Assembly (NCBI RefSeq): GCF_029227915.1
Contig: NC_079877.1
Span: forward strand, 25,197,851-25,261,850
Source of the DNA: Hydractinia symbiolongicarpus
Lineage: Eukaryota > Cnidaria > Hydrozoa > Anthoathecata > Hydractiniidae
Length of the DNA stretch: 64,000 nt
Direction: 5' to 3'
The stretch's first letter is position 1. Each line of letters opens with the position of its first letter. Shown here one piece after another: positions 1 to 18,560 of this stretch. The notes beneath the pieces were generated by a model. The model worked only from the letters and a program-made list of their open reading frames with translations. It searched no databases and was not told where the DNA came from. Made by a program: the position numbers and the translations under genes.

Positions 1-670
1 AATATTCAGGAATGTGAAGAGGGCAATCATATTTTATTTTAGAAATCTTTATTGCTACATTGTATGAAAAAGTTCTTTTTTTATCATTTATTGTAAATAT
101 ATTCCAACAATATACCTGCCTATAAGTAAATAATGTCTGGTTTTAAACTCTCTTCCTTCCACATAGTGTTTTTACATAAATATTATTATAAAAAAGACAT
201 TTTTTCCTAATTTTATCGTGTATGGCTATAACAGTATAGCAATTGTCTGGAAATAAGTTTTTTCCACTTTCATTTGAAGTCTGAGACTATTTTTTAATAT
301 GTTTAACTTCCTGCCTATGGCCTGAGTCACATAACAAATAATTTGAAACATGTTACAAACTAAAATGGCTACTTAAAATACTGTAAGTTCTTTGGCTATT
401 TTAAAATCTTAATGGTTATTGCTGATTCCTGTTTTTAATGAATTAGAAAAGTAAACGTTAAAAATCATCAGCGCAAAAATAACTTAGAAAAACATAAAAC
501 TCAGGAAATTAAAGAACAATCCTGTTCATAACATCCTTGCTAGCTCATACAAGTTTGCAATATAGCCCTTCTAAGAGTAATTGGTAAAATTAAAAACACA
601 ATAAACCAACAGCTTAATGTTATACAAAAATTAACAGTTAAGTTTATTTATATTGAAGAAGAACTACTTT

Positions 671-783
671 GTTCATCACTAACATACTGCCAAGCAGTGA
701 GCGGGATTCGATCCGCGGTCCCCAGAACTGGGAGCCGCAGACGAACCCACTACACTACGTGCGGCAATATGTTAGTGATGAAC
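671..783 (-). mobile_element. tRNA-derived SINE-like element, copy A, flanked by inverted repeats
   Basis: On the minus strand a box A (TAGTGTAGTGG, 747-757) fits the Pol III consensus TRGYNNARNNG, and a box B (GGATCGAATCC, 704-714) fits GGTTCGANTCC with one mismatch. The spacing is that of a tRNA gene. The tRNA-like core is bracketed by inverted repeats at 671-691 and 763-783 that match at 20 of 21 positions, so the whole unit could fold as a hairpin. It is not a plain tRNA gene: the acceptor ends belong to the inverted repeat, and a second copy with the same flanks follows. Confidence 0.7.
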
Positions 784-942
784 TCAGATAGTTTATCCGG
801 ATGGTGTGTATACATACAGGTGAATATTTATCATAGCACATCTGTATTTCATTCTTAACAGAGAATGCTTCACCCCGATCAGACCTCTGATCATGACGGG
901 TGAGTATAATGCGTGTAAGTCATATTGAAGAAGAACTACTTT

Positions 943-1055
943 GTTCATCAATAACATACTGCCAAGCAGTGAGTGGGATTCGATCCGCGGTCCCCTGAAC
1001 TGTGAGCCGCAGACAAACCCACTACACTACCTGCGGCAATATGTTAGTGATGAAC
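943..1055 (-). mobile_element. tRNA-derived SINE-like element, copy B
   Basis: Second copy of the same unit about 270 bp away in the same orientation. It has box B at 976-986 and box A at 1019-1029, with the same inverted flanks (943-963 and 1035-1055). The leading sequence (TATTGAAGAAGAACTACTTT) also recurs before copy A, so the pair looks like a local duplication of a larger unit. A few substitutions separate the cores. Confidence 0.7.
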
Positions 1056-2311
1056 TCAGATAGTTTATCTGGATGGTGTGTATACATATAGGTGAATGTT
1101 TATCATGATAAATATTCACCTAAAGTTTATTTAATTTAGAAATTTTGTTATTCAAAATTTCTATATAATTATCTTTTATTGCTCTTTAAATACATTTTGC
1201 TTTTTTTAGTAAAAAGGTCATAAACATAATGATGATGAGAAAAAGAATAAATGTTAAGAAGTTTACTTAACAGTAATGCAGCTGTAACCTGCAAAGTATC
1301 TTCCTAAACTTAATGGCTTAAATCCATCTGAAAGGAAACTTTAAAATTTGTTTCTCAGAGCATTTAAGACCAGCTGATGAACATTAATTTAGTGTTTAAT
1401 TTGATCAAATTGGTCACAAATTAGTTAATTGACTAATTGATAATTTTTTACAAAACTATTGCTTATACAATTTAAAAAAAAAAGTCAAAATTTACCAGGT
1501 AATAAAAAAAAGCCAGGGTGATCGTGTGTTTTAGCTGCTGTTGCTAGACCTTTAGATATATCCCAATCCATAACAGCTAGATTTTTTTCTTTTAACAGTT
1601 TCTGTTTGTTTCTGATTTTAATTGCATTTACAAATTTAAGAAGAGATCAGGGAAATTTTTTTATCTCCATACAACCTATAATAACATGGGTAGCATACAT
1701 AGTGTGTTTCAAAATATTCTGCACAACTGAAATTTTCAAACTATGTACAAACAAATTGTATATAGATAATGATTTAAAAAAACATTGCAACTTCACCTCT
1801 TTTTTTACTCCACTAGTTGGTGAATTGGTTTATTAAGGCCTCTTTTACACAGAAAAGAAATTGCAGTGGATGCTTTACCGAATTTTCAAGGTACTGTGAA
1901 TAATTTATTTTGTGAAATTCCATAGTGTTATTGTCTGAAATTTCCTGGAAAAAACAAAACTTTTTTCCACAGTTTTACAGCTAGTTTGAACATAATCTTT
2001 ATTGTATATTTCTATGTTTATGCAGAAATTTATTTTCTTATATATAAAGCCCATCTGTTGACAATATAATTTTGATTACGTCAATGAAAGGATATTTCAT
2101 GAGATGTTTGTTTATAAATAAAACTTTACAAAATTATAAAAACATTCCTATATAAATGTAATGTGTAAACATAATTTCCAGACAAAAAGGATCATGTACT
2201 CATCAAACAACTTTTTTATCCTTTAATCTACCCTTACTTATCATAAATAAAAAACTTTTAACTTTTAATGTGCTTAATTAGGATATAGTAAATATAATTC
2301 ATCAAGTCATT

Positions 2312-4652
2312 TCAGCCATCACGCATCATCACAACATAAATTACATTGTCAGCTGCCTGTAAAATAACAGAAACTTGTGATTACCTTTTATTAAAATCAA
2401 TTTAATGTCACTGAATGTTATTGTTTCTAGGTTGTCTAATATGATGTTACAGGTGGAAAGGGTTAGAATTCTTAATCAGTGATTCAAACAAATTCTTCTA
2501 CAAGAAATTGTTGCTTGATTACAGTGGCAACATTCCTTAGGACTTTTAATAAAAATTATAGAAAACTTTAGTATAAAGCATTGTGATTTTCACGCACTAA
2601 AATATCAAGCTATAATGGTAAATATATGTAAGGTCTTAAAATTTTTTTCTGTTACTACAACCTCAAAAATATACTGCAAACTAGTTCATACACTGTGGAA
2701 AAATCTATGGAAAACCACCCATCAGCATAAAATCTGGAATCCAAATTCAGTTACAGAGTTTAAAATATAGCTGTAGGCAACTGTTTTTAACACAGACACA
2801 CAATATTGTTATTATTATAGAGGAGAGGGCAAACTTTAAATATTGTCCCACAAGCAATTACACACACAGTTTCTTTGTAAGACATGTATCTTTTTATATT
2901 AGTCAAAGTTCACTTAGGATTGTAAGCTGTTAGGTTAGATTAAAAAAAATTAAAAAAAAAAAAAACAATAAGTGTATTTTAGAAGTTGTGGTTTCAGCGT
3001 ATTTTAACTTTAACCAAATCAACACTGGATACTAAAAGAAAAATTATAAAAGTTTGTTCTGGAAAAATAAGTTGAGTTTTCTTGTTGAACACAATTTTAT
3101 TTTTTCCTTTATAACCTTGCGAATGCATAATGTGCCTAAATAAAAATTAAGTTAGTCTTTAGGCTTACATTGCAGAAATTGCAAATAGCACATTTTCAAC
3201 AGTTAACCGGGGCTACACAAAAATGTTGCATATTGATACAAACAGATACAGGTTTAAATCTTTTCTAAGAGTGAAATAATTTAACTGTTAAGAGACAACA
3301 GAACAGTATTTCATGAAAGAAACACAATAATTGTTTTAAGCCTGTCCTCAAATGTGTGTGAATAGCCAAAGCAATTGGCACCTTAAAAACTAAAAATACT
3401 TAAAATAAAAAAAAATTGTTATAAAATAATGTGAGATATAAATGTTTTAATTCAAAGTTATTACCGCATAAAAAAATTATGAAATGAGGAATATATTTTT
3501 AATTAATAGTTTAAAAAACAAAATAATAGATGATGTTTCTCTTTTCTTATTTCCAAAAATGTATATATCTTGCCTAAACGTGATGAGGAATATTAAAAAG
3601 TATCCACATAAAATTTTCTGCTTTTGGAGGCAAAATTAGATATAAATCATTTTTGACTTATGGAAAATTACCATTTTAGTATATGGAACATTTTAAATTT
3701 TAAAAATTTATACATGCTCTCCTGATTATCTAAAAATTTTAGTGTTTATACCAGTACCAGTAATGATTCTAAATGTATACATTAGGTGTTAAAACTTTGG
3801 CCAGAAATTTAAGTTAAAATGATAGGACATTATAGGTTAAACAATTCATTTAGTCATATTTTAAAACTGTACACAGATCGGAAACTATAATAATGAAATC
3901 TTTTAAGAGAACCACACAAACGTGATAACTGGCTTAAATTATTTATAAACATTTTCTTCTGCAGCAGCTGGTTTTAGAGATGTATAGCTATACTTTACAA
4001 GAAAATGACACTATCATGAGATTTAAATTTTAAATTTTATATATATAAAAAAAACTGATTTAATTTCAATATCAACAAGATAAAAAAATTTTCTATTTCT
4101 ATAAACAGAAAAAGCAAATTTTCAAAACAAAAGTTGATCTTTTAACTTAAAATTATTGTTGTTTTTCTTTGTATTAATTTATTATATTTTTACATATATA
4201 GATTCTTTGTTTTCACATTAATTATTAATTTTTACTTTTATGTAACCCACCTGAAAGTTTCTCAAGAGATATCAAAAATAAAAAAAATCTATATATTTTA
4301 TATAGCTATTATATAATAAATTAGAATCAAACAAGTATACACTATATACATGAATACACACCTTGGTAATGGAACTCTGGATACCCTTTGATGAATCAGT
4401 GCCAAAATAAAATGGCTGAAATATAAAATTTAATACATTATATATGGCATGAAGTATACATAGCTAAAATAAAACAAAAAAGTTAGATACCTCAAAATCT
4501 ACTTCATAAGATTTTTGACCTCTTCCTTCCCCCATGCATACTTTAACTTCACAATCCTCTGTCGTTATTATTTCCTTTAAATTACCATCTCGGTCTTCAT
4601 CAGTCAGTGGAGAAACACATACTCCAACTTTTATAGAAGATTCTGTTGACAT
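2312..4652 (-). CDS. Unrecognised small protein, 86 residues, three exons
   Basis: Assembled from exons 4491-4652, 4362-4415 and 2312-2356 (162, 54 and 45 nt, all phase 0). The start ATG is at 4650-4652 and TGA at 2312-2314. Introns begin GTATCT and GTGTGT and end ATTTCAG and TTATTTTACAG. An acceptor (TTACTTTTTAG) lies about 20 nt before the ATG, so the 5' UTR is spliced or trans-spliced. The protein starts MSTESSIKVGVCVSPLTDED, ends NVIYVVMMRDG, is mildly acidic, and has no signal peptide or membrane segment. I do not recognise the family. The first strand (KVGVCVSPL) faintly recalls the N-terminus of a kinesin motor, but no P-loop follows. The short last exon is the least certain part. Confidence 0.55.
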
Positions 4653-5438
4653 TATATTTGGCTTAGCTAGCTAAAAAGTAAGGATTTTTTTAATAACTAT
4701 GACCAGCCAGCCAGCTAGCTAGAGCTAAACTACATCAGTAGCTTTGATAGCCATAAGCTAAACGAGCTAGCCAAGTTAAACATTTTAAAAATTCAGATCT
4801 TTATAGCTATGTTTTCTATCACTAAATAACATAATCTGTGCTTGACTTGGTGCAACATACTATAGCTATCTACCAGAAATTGAAATAAGGAAGATAAATT
4901 CTAGCTAAAGATAAAGCATAGGTTAGCTAACTAGCTAGCTAGACAGCTAAACTAAAAACCAAATTATTACAGAATTCATTATTGTCTTCAAAAGTTATGC
5001 CACAAAAAACAGAACTTACGCTTATAAAACAGTATATTATTGTGGAATAAAAAAATTTAACATCTAACGGTCTATAAGAAATATGATACTTTAAAACAAA
5101 AAATATTTCAGAATGTCTCTTGTCTTTTTAAAATTCAACTCTACCACCTCTCAACCATCGCCTCTATTTTTATCGTCGCCTCCAAAACCGCCATATTTAC
5201 TTACGATCAAAGTCGTAAAATCCGGAACGGTCTCATTCAAAACAAAAACATACACAAAAAAAGAGAACGCAACTTCGCAAATTATCAAAAAAACAAACAA
5301 ACAAAAATAAATGAAAAAACATGAAAAAGAGAGAGATGCGCTTATTTGAAAAGGATTGTAGAAATTAGTGGTATCACTTTTCTCCCGGCCTAGACTATAC
5401 ATTACCGAATAGCGAATTGCTTTTGATAAATTGTAGCT

Positions 5439-5538
5439 GACTAGTCGTTAGCCAGTGGAAAATCCACGGGTTCGCCCGTCCTTTTTACACCACATTGCGT
5501 GGTTCTTGCTATTGCGCAGCTAAGCTACCATTTTGCGT

Positions 5539-5632
<94 letters not shown>

Positions 5633-5660
5633 TACGGGCATTATAATATAGAAACTAGAT
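5439..5660 (-). repeat. Dispersed repeat unit in inverted orientation
   Basis: It begins ACTAGTCGTTAGCCAGTGGA and continues with a stretch matching CACGGGTTCGCCCGTCC, then the CAGA tract. It is the reverse complement of the unit at 18388-18560 and of the tandem units at 22622-23105, which run from TAATAATAGCCGTATT through TGTCTGTC to GGACGGG, CCGTGG and ACTAGT. I do not know the superfamily. Confidence 0.55.
5539..5631. repeat. (CAGA)n microsatellite, about 23 units
   Basis: An uninterrupted run of the tetranucleotide CAGA. It sits exactly where other copies of the surrounding repeat have two to three TGTC units, so it looks like an expansion inside a mobile unit. The frame running through it (DRQTDRQT) is not a gene. 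Confidence 0.95.
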
Positions 5661-6664
5661 ATATATATTCCCTATTTACGAAACCAGTCCGACCTCGCCC
5701 GCAGGACTTGTTAGGGCCAAATATAAAAAGTAAAAACGTACTGGCGTTGGATTGGAGTCCTCTCAGGTCCCATCAGCGATTCAAACTCCGCGATCTTGAA
5801 AATAATATGTTCGTGCGAATGTTTTTTTTAAAAAAACATTATTCGAAGCGTTTTGGACAATAAAAAACTAAAATGTTTGAAATTTTAACACAACAGATGC
5901 CAATTTTAGGAGATTTCCTTCCTTAAGGTTATTCAAAACTCTATCTAAGTGACCGTGTACGGTTACAGAAATCACAAGATGTTGTTAAATTTTCAATATA
6001 ACTCTTCTTTCCACCAAGTATTGTATTGTAAGTAACGAACCGCTCCCTAAATTGTCAGAAAATATACACTTCTTTACAAAAAAACAAGACAGATCCAAAT
6101 TTTAGCATTAACTATTGCGCAAAGAGAACTTCATGGCTTAAGAAAATCCAACTTCGTTCCAGCGCATTCTAAACTACATGCCTTGGTCGAATTCGACCCC
6201 AGTGCTTTGATAAAGAACACGAAGAAATACTTTGATTGATTTTATGGAATAATTGATTGGAAGAAAACTATCACAAACTTTGAAAGCGAGAGAGACACAG
6301 AGACGAGGCTACGAAAGTAAAAATACCGTTGCAATGTTAACACAATAACACACACTGTTAAAAGCTGAAAATTTCTTTTTTTACATAACTTAAAACTTCA
6401 AGATACAAAACAAAAAAAATGGTTTAAATAAATAACCGAAAGGCTTAAAGGTAACAAAAATGAGCCAACAAAATCGAAAAACGACCAAAAATATGTTCAT
6501 GTGAGCACCCTGACGTCAATCCTCAGTGGCTGTTCCACTTATCCGACATCGCTACCAATTTTCTTTACTAACAGAACACCTATGGCACACCACTCAAATC
6601 TTTATGTGACTACTACATCGGCAGTGCGTTATTAATATGCGTTCAGAACATCTACGGGGAAGGG

Positions 6665-13820
<7,156 letters not shown>

Positions 13821-14889
13821 TTTTTTATTAAACGTCCTATAAAATTTGATAAATTATTAGTTACCGTAAGGTGCACAGTTACATAAAACGTTTATCAAAA
13901 AATTCATAATAATGAAGTTGAGCTTATCACAAGTCTTACCAATCAAGCAGTAGCGTGCAATAGACAATTGTTTCAACGGCTTTAAAATTTATTCCTTACA
14001 TCACAATAATTTTTTTAATGTTTTTACAGATTTTTAGCAAGAACACATTTCTTAGAAATGTCTCTTAAATTCAAACAGAGACATATCTATACTTTTCATG
14101 AAAATCATCTTGAGGCTGTTTCACTGTGGCATAGTATATACTCACTAAATAAAAATACAGCGTGAAATAAAACAGGACATATGAGGAAGGTAGAGATGTA
14201 CAATTTCAAAAAAAAGGTGGAATAATAATAAAAGTGGAATAATTCAAGTATGTATTGACTTACCAATAACTTTCAGTAAACTCAGGTATATTGCAATGCT
14301 ATCAGTATTTTATGCAAAAACTTCGCACAAGTGAATTTTCTAGTACAATTTTTTTAAAAAATATATAAAACCAGCAGATACATTAAAGTTTTTTTTCAGT
14401 ATGAATAGCCAGCTAGCCACATATATTGTTCTGTTTAATTTAAAAAATAAATAACCATTCATTTGATGCAAACCTTTACGTCAACAAAAATATAAATGCA
14501 AATGCAGGTAAAGATGATACAAACTGTTTCATAATAGATTTGCATACTGCAAATGATGAATCTATGAATTAAAAATATAACTTATTTATGCTATGTGGTA
14601 CAAGTTTGGATATAAGCAAAGTTTTTTCTATTCAAATTTTATGGCGTCTGCAAATGGTAACCTAAAATTCAATGCACAATGATAAGGATCGCTTTAGTAC
14701 TTGAACAAATTCAGCAATATATCAAACAACACCAAAACATTATTAAATAAAAATGTGTATAACATGCCCTCCTTTCTTTTCCTCTTTTTTTCTCCTCTTC
14801 CTACTTTGAGGACGGACAAGAGATTTTTATTTTCGAACAATTGACGAAACAAGAGCACCCATTTGTTACATTCTTATAATACATTCTTA

Positions 14890-15410
14890 TAATACTAGTC
14901 GATAAGGCCCGTGGAAAAATCCACTGAGGCAGTATAAAAATGAAAAAGAAGCCTTATTTGAATTTTGATGACGTCAGCAACCCATCCACAAAAAAAATAA
15001 TTCAGAAACTTGTTTTCACGTTGCCTCTATTGTGTAGAGCTTAAAGCGCTGACCAAGAAAATGTATATATATGATATGCTCTTTTGATGAGTGGTTAATG
15101 AGATATAAGGGTTTAAATATTTTGCTGACGTCAGCAATGGCCTGTCAAAACCTAAAATTTTGTTTTTGGAAATTTCTATACCTGTTGCCTTCATCGCATA
15201 GATCTTGAAACTCTGATCAGGAAAATATATAGGATCATGCACATTTGATAAACGGTTGCAGAGATGTTAGGGTTTGAAGGTTTTTGATGACGTCATCAAC
15301 CCGTCCATTCCGAAACTGATTTGGGGACCCAGGTTTGGGAAAATTACCCAAATTGGTCCTAGTTGGTCCTTAGTTACCCACGCTGTGAAAAATCATTGAC
15401 GTCACCACCT
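14890..15410. repeat. Diverged tandem repeat carrying four TGACGTCA palindromes
   Basis: About three and a half units of 110-160 bp, each with the perfect palindrome TGACGTCA (14969, 15126, 15288, 15397). Around it recur CAGCAACCC-like and TTGCCT-TAGA-CTT-A-C-TGATCA-like stretches. The array starts with ACTAGTCGATAAGG and CCGTGGAAAAATCCAC, the same head as the repeat at 5439. TGACGTCA is the CREB/ATF binding site; whether it acts here is unknown. Confidence 0.6.
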
Positions 15411-16900
15411 CGTTTCCAAGTTATTTGGCCTCAAAGACAAATCAATCGCCTTAATCGAACATATGCTCTGCCAGGATGATCATAAATTAATTTTTTTCTT
15501 AAAGGTGGTTTAATGATTTGTTGAAGACTTTCACAACCTGTTGAGTTGTAACGTCACTGGCGCAAAAACTTTTTAAACTTAACCTAGCAATCAACTGTGC
15601 ACAAAAAAAAGTTACATGTTTTATAAGAGTAATCAAATGTTGTAAATGTTTAAATGTATTTAAAATAATATACATAATGTCCTCAAGCAGCCTTCTTTTT
15701 CTTTAAAACCACAATGTACTATGCCATTTTGTTGCCAATTCTTTATGTATATAGCTACACCACATATATTTTTGATATAAGAAAAGTTATTTGGACAATT
15801 CTGGACAATTGAGTATATATATGCATGAACTACATGAACTGTCCCCTTTGGCTAACCTACAATCTTTGCCAAGTGTTGGGATACTTCTCAAAATTACAAT
15901 TATTCACTACTTTCACCCCTGCACCCTCACCAACACAATGTTGCACCCAGGATTTTTCAAGACAGGAGTTTGCTACTGTAACTCTTCAGCATTGTGTAAA
16001 GGGGGGAGAGAATAAACAAACTGTAATTCCATATTTATTGCCTTTTCTGGCACTTATGGTCAGTTTTTGCATTTTTTCTAGCTAGCTAGCTAGGTAGCTG
16101 GTCTGACGAACCACAATTACGACCAATTCAGAACTCACTTAGCTAAGTTACACATATTGCACCTTCCTTCTCTGTTACAGTCCAAATGAAATAAATAAAC
16201 CTGCCTATATTATTTTATTAGGAAGGGCCAAGAGAAAGAAAAAACCAAGAAGACAACCAAGTTTCTTTCAGGGACCCATACCAGCCGCTCTAAGGCAAGG
16301 CCGTGATTCATAAAATGACCCTGTTTTCTCATTTTAAACACGCGAAATGACGAAAAAGAAAATCGCGGCATACTACTCCCGCCCGCCCCTTGGACCAGGG
16401 TAAATTTTCAGATTTTTAAGGGGGTATTTTACGCCACAAATTGTGAATGGCGAATACAGCGGCGAATGAGCTGTGCAATATCCTTTTGTTAAAAAAAATA
16501 TGGAGAATTTGAAATGCTAAATGTAACCACTATTTTGGGTATTAAAAACAAGGCAGTTTGTTTGTCTTCTTAAATAATGAGTTTTCTAAAAGTAAACACT
16601 GAAAAGATTGCGTTCTCATTGGTTAAACAACTTACAGTGAAATATTTCGCCGCTAAAAAAAGTAGAAACTCTTTCTACTTTACCGCGAAGTGAATTTTTA
16701 ACAGCAAAATCAGAACAAACAAAACTGCGCATGTTCAGATACATTTCGCCTGCGAATTCGCCGTCAAAGTCGCTTAGCGAAAATCTATCTAGGCCGCAAG
16801 AGTAGCCTCGTCCCCAGGGCTCTTCTAATCCTTTGATATTCTCAGAGACATGTGTTTGTCATGCTACTGCTACTGCTAGTGCTAATGCTACTGAAAGCTC

Positions 16901-16996
16901 AACCTCGTCCCCATGCTTTGTTACGTTTTTATATTTAGTCGACCTGAACAAGTCGGTCTAAACAAGTGGGCCTGAACAAGTTCTGGAAACGAGGTT
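16901..16996. mobile_element. MITE with AACCTCG ends
   Basis: Inverted ends AACCTCGTCCCC and GGAAACGAGGTT about 95 bp apart. It belongs to the family at 21174, 24866 and 58208. Confidence 0.55.
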
Positions 16997-17365
16997 TCTA
17001 AAAGCTAATGTAGACCCAAAACACAACAAAATATTAAAAATTAACTAAAAAGACTAAGTAATAAAAGCGGCTCGTGTGAGGAGTGTAGCCTTATGTCAAC
17101 AACCAGTTAGAAAATGAAAAGAGGACTAGTTCTGGACTAGTTAGTTCCATGACAGAATAATCAAAATTACAAATAAATATGGTGGAATATATGAATATAA
17201 AATATAACTTTGAAGGAAAAATATAAAACAATAAAAATTATATCTATACGTAAAAAAGTTTAGAAATTATAAACAATAAACAAATGAAAGGTATTACATT
17301 GAAAAGAGTAGGTGGAAATATTATTACTGTGTAGTGCCAGACTTAGTTCAAATTTAGGGTTAATG

Positions 17366-17933
17366 CAGGCCCGGCGGAGCCGGGTGGGCTGGGGCGGGCT
17401 ATAGCGCCCCTCCCCTCCCCACACACACACACACTTTTTTGCCAAGAAGGGAAATGTGTTTTTTTATAAGGGTATCATGTGTTTTATTCAATTATTAATT
17501 GATCAAGATATACATATGCTCTGTATTTGTACTACAATTATACTGATAAAAGTGTTGTTTCTAAATACCTGATCAAAATTGCCAACGCATTTGTTCAATG
17601 GGACGATAACAAAAAGCGAGTATTTGGAAAATTTACAAAGGGGGACTGGTAGTTGTCTTATACTATAACCTTTCTCTGCATTATTTTTATTTTGCTTCGA
17701 TTTTACTATTGCTTATTTTGGAAATATATCTTACATAAAATATGACATTTCTATATTTCTATGTGTAATCTCCTGCATTTTGTGAAGGTGTAATATTTCG
17801 GAATTTGAAGTATGTTTTAGCCAACCTAGGGGGCCGAAAGTTTTCTTAGCCCGTCAACCCCAACCGTGGTTAGGCCTCCTTTGACACTAAATAATTTCGC
17901 CCCTCCACTTTCAAAACTACTCCGCCGAGCCTG
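17366..17933. mobile_element. 568-bp non-autonomous DNA transposon, CAGGC ends, 5-bp target duplication
   Basis: Ends CAGGCCCGGCGGAG and CTCCGCCGAGCCTG form a 14-bp inverted repeat with one mismatch. The flanks are TAATG on both sides (17361-17365 and 17934-17938). The left end is GC-rich, the interior AT-rich with no transposase frame. The CAG...CTG ends recall hAT elements, but the 5-bp duplication is shorter than the usual 8. The element at 58640 shares the design. Confidence 0.75.
17380..17398 (+). other. G-quadruplex motif in transposon end
   Basis: GGGTGGGCTGGGGCGGG: four G-runs with loops of 1-2 nt, inside the left end of the CAGGC element. Confidence 0.6.
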
Positions 17934-18387
17934 TAATGTCAATCTCTTTTAGTTAGGCATTTCATTCCATGTTCCTTATCCTCGTAGATATTTTAGTGAT
18001 AGATGATTAAGACCACGTTCAGACGTTGTGAATAGAGATTTGATTTCGTATCGAATGGCGTGTCTGTCCACACGAAATTGAGCAAATTCAAAATGCAAAA
18101 CGGAAAGATTTCTCTCTGATGTAAAAAGTAAAATGATTTCGCTAGAATACTGGCCTCGTATGAACAAAAGCATCGAAACAAAATGGCGACATTAAAAGAT
18201 AAACATGCTGAAAGATTTAATTGATGGATTAGGTGACTTTATTCCGAAACAACTTCTCTCCATCTGCAACATGTGACCATGGTCCTAATTAAAGAGGTGT
18301 TAGTCTTTCGAATGTGGAAGATTTGGTTTCATGAATCTTCCCTCTCATTCCCACACATTTCCACGTCAACACGCTTTTTCTTCTCTT

Positions 18388-18560
18388 TAATAATAGCCGT
18401 ATTTTGTCTGTCTCTGCGCAGACCCCCCCGCTGAGTTAGAAAATGATGTTACGGAAACACGAATATCAAATGCGATATATTTTTATCCACTTTGTTGCGA
18501 CGGGTAATTATAAAGGACGGGCAAACCCGTGGATTTTTTTAGTTACTAAGGGACTGTTTA
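18388..18560 (+). repeat. Dispersed repeat unit, forward copy
   Basis: Runs from TAATAATAGCCGTATTTTGT through TGTCTGTC and a diverged middle to GGACGGGCAAACCCGTGGAT and a T-run. Same family as 5439-5660 and 22622-23105. Confidence 0.6.

Larger units (their letters stand above)
1..2311. other. 3' flank of the 86-residue protein gene, no further gene seen
   Basis: AT-rich sequence without any reading frame that looks coding. It presumably contains the 3' UTR of the minus-strand gene ending at 2312; a tttatt (AATAAA on the minus strand) near 2029 is a candidate polyadenylation signal. The only recognisable elements are the two SINE-like copies at 671-783 and 943-1055. Confidence 0.5.
4653..6664. 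other. Intergenic stretch between the 86-residue gene and the acetyltransferase
   Basis: This holds the upstream region of the 86-residue gene, including CTAGC-rich low complexity at about 4700-4950, a dispersed repeat with a CAGA microsatellite at 5439-5660, and the 3' UTR of the acetyltransferase ending at 6665. Short frames on both strands at 5110-5400 lack support from splice sites or family resemblance. Confidence 0.45.

Noticed and set aside
704-757. Functional tRNA gene
   Set aside because: The Pol III boxes are good, but the acceptor arm is replaced by the inverted flank and the unit is duplicated with its flanks, so it is a SINE-like element.
5113-5402. Overlapping frames on both strands upstream of the 86-residue gene
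   Set aside because: Low complexity, no recognisable domain; more likely promoter or 5' UTR.
5495-5863. 122-codon frame through the CAGA tract
   Set aside because: Microsatellite translation with repeat flanks; no splice or family support.
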